From: an uncultured Neisseriaceae bacterium
Lineage (GTDB): Bacteria > Pseudomonadota > Gammaproteobacteria > Burkholderiales > UBA11063
Assembly: GCA_937952895.1 (NCBI GenBank)
Contig: CALFYC010000090.1
Location: 1 to 51,625, forward strand
DNA: 51,625 nucleotides
Reading direction: 5' to 3'
Shown: one piece after another, positions 17,602 through 26,357 of the stretch
Position numbering within the stretch: position 1 is the first letter of the stretch
Layout of the letters: every line of letters starts with the position of its first letter
Position numbers and translations under genes: made by a program
Notes under the pieces: generated by a model
What the model saw: the letters and a program-made list of their open reading frames with translations, nothing else
The model's database searches: none
Told to the model about the DNA's origin: nothing

Positions 17602-20600
17602 TTAGTTTAATAAAATATTATTTAATATCCGAATGATTTCTTTTAGGCCAATACCGATATGCATAGTTTCATGATTGCCTGGCACCTTAAATACTTCCAC
17701 AGGAACATCTGTAAATTGTTGCCATCCATTATCTAAAGAACCATCTTTACTGAAATTCAATTTATCTTCGATCATTGCCTTAAGCAGTAAAATTTTGGTA
17801 TCAAATTTACGTGGTTTATAATTTATAAGCAATTGCATTAATTGCCATCTTGCATTTAATAGTATATCAATATCAAAATCATTTGATATATTTAAGAGTC
17901 TTTTATCATATTGAATTTGATCTTGCATAATCGATTTAAAGGTGGCTTCATTTTTATAATTATTATTAAATATAGTCCATGAATCTAACATAATTAAATA
18001 TTTAATAAATTTCCCACTTGCACTTAACTGCCTTCCCATTTCAAATGACAAATTACCACCCATAGATGATCCTATAAAAATATATTCACCATCCGGTTGG
18101 ATCTTTAATATTTCTTCAACATAAATTTTACATAACTCTTCAAAATTTGAGGTTTTAATTAATTGTACACCCGATATATTAATATTTTGGATTCCATAGT
18201 AATTATATATTTTGGGTAACCCTTCAATTATATCTAAATAAAATATTACGGAACCACCAATCGGATGAATAAAAAATATATTCTTATTACTCTTATTATG
18301 TAAAGCCAAGGGAATTAATATCTTATTAACACTATCTTTATTTTTTGCGTCTATATGAAATTTATAAATTTTTTCAATAGTGTTATAAAGTGTAATATCG
18401 AGCAAAGATAAATTAATTTCATATTTTTTGAGTTCAGTTATTAATTTAATTGCGTCAAGAGATGTTCCCCCATGTTTAAAAAAATTATCATATATACTGA
18501 TTTTTTCTACCTGTAATAAATCTAGAAAAATCTTTGCTATTTGGTAATGCTTTTCCGTTAAGTTTTCTTCTACTACCAACCCACAAATATTTTCTATATT
18601 ATCTTCACCTATATGAGATGAAACTCGAAAAGCATTATTAATCACCTCTGATATGTCAAATTTTGAAACTATTGCATGTGAAATATTCACATTTTTAATT
18701 AAATTCTCAAATAACTCACCGCCCTCTAAATTAGTAATTGAGCTATCAGATATAAATTTGTAATACTGATTTGACATGTCTACTGATTTTAGCATGGCAG
18801 TTTCTTTCCAACTAGGCCAATTTATAGTTAATAACCTACAACTATCTAGATAAGGTGTTGTTGATTCTGACAAATAATCTAGAAAACTATTTGTTGCACA
18901 ATATTCAATTCGATTTATATCACCTAACGTGCTTGCCAAAGAAGATATTGCAACAAAATATTTAATTTTAGCTGTATTTTCTAAAGCATAAATTAAATTT
19001 GCTGACCCATGAATTTTTGCCTGAGCAGCAAGCTTTATATTTTTAAAAGTTTTTTGATTACATGGAATAGGAGCCATTCCTGCTGCATGAATAATTCCAG
19101 AAATATATTTATACTCTTCTTGCAACCCATTAATCAAAGCTGATATTTTATGTCTACTAGATATATCACAAGTTTTGATTACAACCTTAGAACCAGAATC
19201 CTCTATCTCTTTTATAATAGTCAATTTATGTTGAATTAATTTATCTGAAATATTTTTATCTAATACATTGGTCCGTCCCACCAAAATAAATGTTACATTG
19301 TAAAGTGTCGATATTTTTTTTGCAATCGCTAATCCGATCTCACCCATACCTCCAGTTATTAATATAACATCTTTTTCTTCAATAATATTCTTATTGTTTG
19401 AATGATCTATCGAAATATTTTCAAATGATTCAAGCCACAAATATCCAAATCTAAAAGCATAGGGATTTTGGCTAATATAACTATTTTCATTCAAAATAAA
19501 ATTTAATAATATATCAGGATTAACTCTTGAAGAACATTCAATATCAACAATACACGAATTAATATTTACATTTTCATGTTTTATTGTTCTTATCATACCA
19601 ACTAATGAACCATTACACGGATTTATATTATCATACTCATCTATTTTCAATAATCCTTGGGTTAAAACAATAAATCTTTTAATACAATACATTGTATCCA
19701 AGATCTCTTTTTTTAACAAAAATATGCTATAATAACCTTTAATTAGTTCGTCATCAACTTTATTCCATTTCATTGGAATTTTTTCGGCTGTAACAGCATG
19801 TATAACTATATTAGGTTCAATTTTATTAATGCTTAAATATTTCATGATTTCCTTATAAGCATCTTCTGAACCAGAATTAATAACCAATCTCCCATTATCT
19901 AGATATTGATATGATTCAATCTCATTATTAATTTCAATAAAAACAGTTCCAAATCTTTCCAAAAAATCAAAGCTATTACATAAAATATTTTTAAAAATTA
20001 GTATATTTAAATTTACTTTAGGCATTTCATTTTTGCTTAGTTTACTAACCCGCTTCCATACTGGTGCGCTAATCCATCGATCACTAGGAAGTAATGTAAG
20101 TTTATTATAATTTTCTGAAATCAAAGATTTATTGTATGCTATCTTACTATCAAAATGATATCTGGGGATAGGCACACACACATTATACGCACTGTTATAA
20201 TATTTCTTAAAATCAACCTTATAACCATTTAACCATAATCTACTTAATATATCTTCTTTATAGTATATAGAATCTTGCACATTACTTTGTTTATATGAAT
20301 TTAGTATCTGAATCCCAATATATTTGTGCATTCCCTTATTATTTTTGGTAATTGTAGATGTTATTAGTGATTTACATGGTCCAACTTCAATAAAAAAAGG
20401 TGATTCGTAATTATTAAAAATTGTTTCAATCCCTTTACCGAGTTCAACGGTATTTCTCATGTGCTTTGACCAATAATAAGGGCTTATAGCATCTTCATCA
20501 GTTATAAAATCACCAGTTAAATTGGAAATAAATTTACGCTTTGGCACATTTAATGTAATTCCATCAAATTTATGAATAAGCTCTTTTGCCGCATCTTCCA

Positions 20601-23600
20601 TTAAATAAGAGTGGTATGCATGAGAAACTGATAATAGTATTGATCCAATTCCATTTTTATCTAATGTGCTTTTTAATACAGTAATATCTTCTTCATTACC
20701 AGATACAATGCAACTCTTTGGTGAAGTAACCACAGCTAATTCACATTTATTATCAATAAATTGCTTAATTTCAATAGGACCAATATCTACTGCCAGCATT
20801 TTCCCTGCTTGCATACTTTGCATTAATTGCCCTCTAGCAATAACAATTTTTATTGCATCATCTAAAGAAAATACCCCAGATAAAGTTGCCGCAACTAATT
20901 CACCTAAACTATTACCCAAGTAAACTGACGGGCTAATCCCGAATTTTTCTAATAAAATAGCTAATGAATAACTAATAATAAATATCGCAGGTTGTGCAAA
21001 TTCTGTCTGGTTGATGTCATATGTTTGATTACCGTTATTAAATATCTCAGGAAATAAAACTTGAGCAAAATCAATATTTTTTTCTTTATTAACTATCTCT
21101 AAACATTCATCAACAATTTCTTTATATTCCAAGCTATTTTTATATAAATCAGCGCCCATATTTGGATACTGAGAACCTTGCCCTGGAAACATAAACACTA
21201 CATTTTGTGAAGAAGTTATACCTTCTGATTTAAATATAGCATTTGCATTAAAATTTTTAAATTTTTCAATTGCATCTACTACTGAATCACAAACTATAGC
21301 TAACTTATATTGAAATGCTTTTTTATGTATTTGTAATGTATAAGCAATATCTTGTATTGAATCTTTTGTGGTTTCTAAATAATTTATAAAATCTTGTAGG
21401 TATAATTCTAATGATTGAATACTTTTAGCTGAAATTGGTAAAATGTATTTTAATTTTTCCCTGTCTATATTATCACTATTATGCTTAATAATTTTGTCAT
21501 GCTCATTAAAATCACTCAAGATAATATGTGCATTTGTCCCACCTATCCCAAATGAGCTCACCCCAGCAAATCTTGGTTTACTTTTTTGATTATTCCAGCT
21601 TAAATTTTTAGTTACAATCGCAAAATTTTTCTCTTTAAAATTGATTTCTGAATTTGGTATAGCGTAATTAATCTGCTGGGGAATAATATTTTGTTCAAAC
21701 ATTTTGCATACCTTAATTACTCCCGCAACCCCAGCTGCAGTATCAGTATGACCAATGTTTGCTTTAACGGACCCTAAGATACATTTGTGGTCATTCATTT
21801 TATTATCATTTGCAATAAATGCCTCATGTAAAGCCTTAAGTTCAATTGGGTCGCCAAGCCTAGTCCCCGTACCATGGCATTCTATATAATCAATTTGATC
21901 AGAAGTAATTTCGGCACTAAGTTGAGCATTAACAATACATTCTTTCTGCCCTAAAATACTGGGAGCTGTAAAACTTAATTTCCTATTTCCATCATTATTC
22001 GTTGCATACCCCTGAATTACAGCCACAATATTGTCTTGATCTTTTATAGCATCAGATAAACGTTTTAATAATACTAAACCAACTCCAGATCCAGCAATAG
22101 TCCCTGATGCATCATTATCAAATGGCCTACAATGTCCGTCCTTAGATAAAATCATACCTTCTTGATAAATATAACCAGTTTCATTGGGCATAAGTAGTGT
22201 AACCCCGCCAGCTATTGCCATATCACAATACCCAGAAACTAAGTTTTTACATGCTTCTATAATTGCAACTAGGCTAGTTGAACAAGCTGTGTTAATATTA
22301 TTTGCAGGACCTGTTAGTCCTAATAAGTAACTAATTCGTGTTGCAAGTGTTGTAGTGCTATTAAAATTAGCCGCTTCCCAAATATTAAGCGTATCTTGCG
22401 GATCATTAGTTGAACTTGAATATCTACTTTGCCCACTACCTACAAATACTCCAATATTAACATCAGCAAGCTGATTTATATAACCTGCATTATCTAATAG
22501 ATACCAGGCATGTTCAAGTAATTTTCGAATTTGAGGATCTAGGGAACTTGCATCTTTCTGGCTAAGACCCCAAAAAGATGCATCAAATTTGTTAATATCT
22601 TTAATATGACCAGATACTGGAATATAGTTTGGATTTAAAAATAAATCTTCTAGAACACCTAAATTTTTACATTCTTCTTGAGTAAAAACTTTTACCCCTT
22701 CTCGACCAGATTGAATTAAATCCCAATATTCATCTAGATTATCAGCCCCAGAAAATGCACCAGACATTGAGATAATAGCAATTTTATCTTTATCAATAAT
22801 ATTATTTTTATTAATAATTTTTATTTTACCGTTATTAGTATCATTAGTAAACTCTATTAGTTGCTGTACCGTTGTATACTTAAATAAATCTGCTACTTCA
22901 ATATTTGTAAATTCTTCTAACTTCGATAATCTATTTCTTAAATTAACAATTAATATGGAATCCCCACCCAATTCAAAAAAACTATTAGTAACCCCAATAC
23001 GAGTTTTGGGAATATTTAAAACATCAGACCAAATTTTAATTATGCTATTTTCCAATTGGCTAGTTGGTGGCACATAACTTTCAATTTCAGGTAATTTAAT
23101 ATTGGATAATGATTTTATATCCAATTTTCCATTATCGTTGATCGGAAATTGTTTTAGTGGAACCAATACACTTGGGATCATATATTCAAACAAATTATTT
23201 CTTAAATAATTAATAAGCTTGTCTTTTTTTATAAATTCATCAGAAACATAATATCCAATTAGTCGTATATTCTTTTGATCTTCTGTAGGTATAGCAAAAA
23301 CTTTAGCTTGTTTAATTCCTGGATAATGTATTAATTTATTTTCTACCTCTTTTAATTCAACTCTATTACCTCTAATCTTTACTTGTGAATCTGTACGTCC
23401 AATATATTCAAGATATCCACGAGTATGCCATCTTACTAAATCACCAGTTTTATATAGTCTAATAGTTTTATTATTAATATTCGCGACATCTTCATGGAAT
23501 TTATGATTAATAAATTTATGTTGGGTCAACTCTGGTTGATTTAAATAACCACGAGTAATCCCTATACCACTAATATACAATTCGCCCACTGAGCCTATTG

Positions 23601-26082
23601 GTAATATGTTTTGATTATTATCTAAAACATAGACTTGTTGATTAGGTAATGGTGTTCCAATATTTATATTATTAAAAGCATTTTCAGAGTTATATTCAAG
23701 AATTCCCGCAGTAGACCAAATTGTAGTTTCGGTCGGTCCATATATATTTATAACTTCTAAGGTTAAATCAGATCTACTTTTGAACATTTGATCTAATGTT
23801 CTTAAATAATTAATTGTTGTTTGAGTTACCATTTCACCACCAAGTAAAATTAATATTTTACGTGGTAGCAAGCCTAATTTTGACGAAATTTCGGCATGCT
23901 CTAAAAGCATTGGAAGTTTTGATGGAGTAATTTGAATAATATCGTACTCATCTAAATTAATACCTTGGTAAAAATACATAAAATCTAAAACATGCATGGT
24001 ATAACCATGAAATAAAGGTAGCATGTATTCTAAACCAAAGATATCAAAAGTATAATTAGTTGTACTTAAAATATTTAGGGAAGAGTCACTATTAAAAAAT
24101 TTGTTATATAAGCCATCAATGAAACAAGTCATATTTTGGTGCTCAACCATTACCCCTTTAGGGGTTCCAGTAGACCCACTAGTATAAATTACGCATGCTA
24201 ATTGGTTAGTATTTATATCTATTTTTAAATTAGAATCAGCAAACAAATCAACTTCATCTTGAATTAAATCGGGCACAATTAAGTTGATTCTATTTTGTAG
24301 TAAAGATGATTCAAGCAATCCAACAGAAATAGTCTCATTATCAGAATTTGCATTATACGATAGTAAAATTGATTCAACTCTATCTAAATATATCTGATTC
24401 GTGATAATAATTCTAGTTTTAGTATCATTAAGAATATGTTTTAGACGTTCTGGAACAAGATTAATCGAAACAGGAACATATGCTGCACCAGCTTTTAAAA
24501 TTGCTAAAATTGCAACCAAAATTTCAATTTTTGAATCTAAAAATAATACCACTAATTCCTCAGATTCTAAAATATAATTCGTTACTAAGTAATTAGCAAG
24601 TTGGTTTGCTCTACGATTTAACTCTAAATAAGTTATCTGTAATTCGCCAATTTCTATTGCAATATTATCCGGAGTTTTACTGACTTGATCTTCAAATAGT
24701 CTATGAATTAATGCTGGTTTAAGAGGCAACTCCATACCTTGACTGTAACTTTGTATGATAGTTGCATAATCTTTATTTTCTAATATTGCATAATTTTCTA
24801 ATGTATTATCGACTTTACTATGTAAATCGTTCACAATAAGCATAAAAAGCCGATTATAACTTTCAATAAATTTAGTAAGTAATACCTCATCAATTAATTG
24901 TTTATTAAAGCGGACTCTATAGTTGATTACCCCATGTGCTACTTCATATTCAAAAAATACTTTATAAGATGCGTCTGTTCGACTATATATAAATAATTCT
25001 AAAATATTATTTTCTGAAAATTGAGCATTTAAACCTGGATTTAAGGATTGAACAATACCAATATCTAAAATGGATTTATCATTAAATTTAATTATTTCAT
25101 TAAATGGACAATAGCGATAATTTATATTATCATCTTTTAATGATTTAAAAAAAGTTCTTACTTGTTTAATTATTTCAAGAATTGAATTTGAACTTTTAAA
25201 ATGATATGGAATTATAATGGTATTAACATGAGCACCATAAATAAAATTTCCACCTTCATTAATTGCAGTAGGGCAACTAATTCCAAAATCATTCTGTCCT
25301 GTATATCTATAAATTAAACATGCTAACACCATTTGGCCAAACATAAATGGCGTAATTTTATAGTTTCTAGTTACCGAGCTTACTTTTATTGATTGCTCTT
25401 TTGAAAAACCAAAAACCAAGTCTTTAATTAGATCTCGATTAGCTTTGTTAATTAAATTTTCATCTTTACTTATTGATAAGAATTTGGTATCAATTGGATT
25501 GATGTCAGCTAATTTCTTTTTCCAAAAAGATTTGTATTTATTTAAATTACTCTCTATTAAACCAGTAAGTTTTAAATTTAAATCATTAATTAAATCTATT
25601 TGTTCTTTTATGCTATATTGGGATTTATAATTTGCATCATTATAATAATTAATTAGATGGTCTAATACACCCATTTGCCGACTTCTACCGTCTATAACAA
25701 TATGATGGCAAACAATTGTTAATCTATATTTATTGGGTTTTTGTTTAATCAATAATGATCTATATAATGGCCCTAGTTCAAGATCAAAAGGTTTACTGAT
25801 ATAATCAAATAATTCTTCATCACTAAAATCCGTTTCACTATATTGAAGTTCATTAAAGTTAGTATTTTTAACCCAGAATAATTCTTCTTGATCAAATAAG
25901 ATATGACTATTTATAAGAACATGTGAATTTACAAAATTATTAATTGCTTGTTTTAATTTAGATACATCTATTTTGCCATAGATAAACATATCAGTAACTA
26001 AATTGCGATCGCCACTTTGTAAATTAGATTTCCATTCATAATAAAATGGCTTAGAAAAGGGCGAAAGTTTTATTCTATACAT
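17602..26082 (-). CDS. Hybrid NRPS-PKS megasynthase, C-A-T-KS-AT-KR-T-TE
   Basis: A 2826-aa two-module assembly-line enzyme. Condensation (1-430; HHIVIDG at 126-132). Adenylation (about 455-960; YTSGSTGTPKG near 635, YGPTETT near 780, YKTGD near 879, GRTDSQVKIRG, NGKLD). Carrier T1 (FFELGGDSI, Ser near 1040). Ketosynthase (about 1095-1520; TACSTS Cys near 1266, HGTGT near 1402, NIGHTDTA near 1444). Acyltransferase (1630-1925; GQGSQ, GNSLGE Ser near 1725, HAYH near 1822 suggesting malonyl-CoA). Ketoreductase (about 1990-2420; GGMGEIG near 2244, SSLAS, EYCATN). Carrier T2 (HGGTSL, Ser near 2540). Thioesterase (2575-2826; GSSMGG near 2672, MLDSW, GNHETMH). No DH, ER or MT. An N-terminal C domain without an upstream carrier suggests acyl initiation. 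Manual code reading favours glycine, so one malonyl extension and ketoreduction would give an N-acyl-4-amino-3-hydroxybutanoate. No 4'-phosphopantetheinyl transferase gene is nearby. Confidence 0.95.
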   Translation of the reverse strand: MYRIKLSPFSKPFYYEWKSNLQSGDRNLVTDMFIYGKIDVSKLKQAINNFVNSHVLINSHILFDQEELFWVKNTNFNELQYSETDFSDEELFDYISKPFDLELGPLYRSLLIKQKPNKYRLTIVCHHIVIDGRSRQMGVLDHLINYYNDANYKSQYSIKEQIDLINDLNLKLTGLIESNLNKYKSFWKKKLADINPIDTKFLSISKDENLINKANRDLIKDLVFGFSKEQSIKVSSVTRNYKITPFMFGQMVLACLIYRYTGQNDFGISCPTAINEGGNFIYGAHVNTIIIPYHFKSSNSILEIIKQVRTFFKSLKDDNINYRYCPFNEIIKFNDKSILDIGIVQSLNPGLNAQFSENNILELFIYSRTDASYKVFFEYEVAHGVINYRVRFNKQLIDEVLLTKFIESYNRLFMLIVNDLHSKVDNTLENYAILENKDYATIIQSYSQGMELPLKPALIHRLFEDQVSKTPDNIAIEIGELQITYLELNRRANQLANYLVTNYILESEELVVLFLDSKIEILVAILAILKAGAAYVPVSINLVPERLKHILNDTKTRIIITNQIYLDRVESILLSYNANSDNETISVGLLESSLLQNRINLIVPDLIQDEVDLFADSNLKIDINTNQLACVIYTSGSTGTPKGVMVEHQNMTCFIDGLYNKFFNSDSSLNILSTTNYTFDIFGLEYMLPLFHGYTMHVLDFMYFYQGINLDEYDIIQITPSKLPMLLEHAEISSKLGLLPRKILILLGGEMVTQTTINYLRTLDQMFKSRSDLTLEVINIYGPTETTIWSTAGILEYNSENAFNNINIGTPLPNQQVYVLDNNQNILPIGSVGELYISGIGITRGYLNQPELTQHKFINHKFHEDVANINNKTIRLYKTGDLVRWHTRGYLEYIGRTDSQVKIRGNRVELKEVENKLIHYPGIKQAKVFAIPTEDQKNIRLIGYYVSDEFIKKDKLINYLRNNLFEYMIPSVLVPLKQFPINDNGKLDIKSLSNIKLPEIESYVPPTSQLENSIIKIWSDVLNIPKTRIGVTNSFFELGGDSILIVNLRNRLSKLEEFTNIEVADLFKYTTVQQLIEFTNDTNNGKIKIINKNNIIDKDKIAIISMSGAFSGADNLDEYWDLIQSGREGVKVFTQEECKNLGVLEDLFLNPNYIPVSGHIKDINKFDASFWGLSQKDASSLDPQIRKLLEHAWYLLDNAGYINQLADVNIGVFVGSGQSRYSSSTNDPQDTLNIWEAANFNSTTTLATRISYLLGLTGPANNINTACSTSLVAIIEACKNLVSGYCDMAIAGGVTLLMPNETGYIYQEGMILSKDGHCRPFDNDASGTIAGSGVGLVLLKRLSDAIKDQDNIVAVIQGYATNNDGNRKLSFTAPSILGQKECIVNAQLSAEITSDQIDYIECHGTGTRLGDPIELKALHEAFIANDNKMNDHKCILGSVKANIGHTDTAAGVAGVIKVCKMFEQNIIPQQINYAIPNSEINFKEKNFAIVTKNLSWNNQKSKPRFAGVSSFGIGGTNAHIILSDFNEHDKIIKHNSDNIDREKLKYILPISAKSIQSLELYLQDFINYLETTKDSIQDIAYTLQIHKKAFQYKLAIVCDSVVDAIEKFKNFNANAIFKSEGITSSQNVVFMFPGQGSQYPNMGADLYKNSLEYKEIVDECLEIVNKEKNIDFAQVLFPEIFNNGNQTYDINQTEFAQPAIFIISYSLAILLEKFGISPSVYLGNSLGELVAATLSGVFSLDDAIKIVIARGQLMQSMQAGKMLAVDIGPIEIKQFIDNKCELAVVTSPKSCIVSGNEEDITVLKSTLDKNGIGSILLSVSHAYHSYLMEDAAKELIHKFDGITLNVPKRKFISNLTGDFITDEDAISPYYWSKHMRNTVELGKGIETIFNNYESPFFIEVGPCKSLITSTITKNNKGMHKYIGIQILNSYKQSNVQDSIYYKEDILSRLWLNGYKVDFKKYYNSAYNVCVPIPRYHFDSKIAYNKSLISENYNKLTLLPSDRWISAPVWKRVSKLSKNEMPKVNLNILIFKNILCNSFDFLERFGTVFIEINNEIESYQYLDNGRLVINSGSEDAYKEIMKYLSINKIEPNIVIHAVTAEKIPMKWNKVDDELIKGYYSIFLLKKEILDTMYCIKRFIVLTQGLLKIDEYDNINPCNGSLVGMIRTIKHENVNINSCIVDIECSSRVNPDILLNFILNENSYISQNPYAFRFGYLWLESFENISIDHSNNKNIIEEKDVILITGGMGEIGLAIAKKISTLYNVTFILVGRTNVLDKNISDKLIQHKLTIIKEIEDSGSKVVIKTCDISSRHKISALINGLQEEYKYISGIIHAAGMAPIPCNQKTFKNIKLAAQAKIHGSANLIYALENTAKIKYFVAISSLASTLGDINRIEYCATNSFLDYLSESTTPYLDSCRLLTINWPSWKETAMLKSVDMSNQYYKFISDSSITNLEGGELFENLIKNVNISHAIVSKFDISEVINNAFRVSSHIGEDNIENICGLVVEENLTEKHYQIAKIFLDLLQVEKISIYDNFFKHGGTSLDAIKLITELKKYEINLSLLDITLYNTIEKIYKFHIDAKNKDSVNKILIPLALHNKSNKNIFFIHPIGGSVIFYLDIIEGLPKIYNYYGIQNINISGVQLIKTSNFEELCKIYVEEILKIQPDGEYIFIGSSMGGNLSFEMGRQLSASGKFIKYLIMLDSWTIFNNNYKNEATFKSIMQDQIQYDKRLLNISNDFDIDILLNARWQLMQLLINYKPRKFDTKILLLKAMIEDKLNFSKDGSLDNGWQQFTDVPVEVFKVPGNHETMHIGIGLKEIIRILNNILLN

Positions 26083-26315
26083 GATTTTTTAAATCCAATA
26101 TAAAATAAATAAAAAATTTGGGCTGCATCTAATAATTTTCATAATCATGAATCCAAATTAAACTTATACAATCTACATCTGCTGATTTTAAATTTACAAG
26201 AAACTTTACATCAATCTATAATTTTAACATTGTTATTTAAGCAATTTATTTATTTTATGCCGCGATGCACTATAAAATAAATTTACACAAATGTTCTAAG
26301 ATTGAATTAATAATT

Positions 26316-26352
26316 TAAATAGAAATAGGGTAATACTCTACTTATTACCCTA
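26316..26352 (-). terminator. Intrinsic terminator after the caspase-like peptidase
   Basis: On the minus strand TAGGGTAATA (26343-26352) pairs perfectly with TATTACCCTA (26326-26335) around a 7-nt loop and is followed by TTTCTATTT. It begins 6 bp past the peptidase stop. The remaining 26083-26315 is the leader and promoter region of the megasynthase, where I see no convincing -35/-10 pair. Confidence 0.75.
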
Positions 26353-26357
26353 TATAA

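Noticed and set aside
20666..20923. Plus-strand open frame within the megasynthase AT domain
   Set aside because: Antisense to catalytic AT motifs; AT-poor stop frequency explains it.
17602..26082. Horizontal origin of the megasynthase judged by base composition
   Set aside because: The gene is as AT-rich as its neighbours and uses the same codons by eye; nothing marks it as recently acquired, and no mobile element flanks it.
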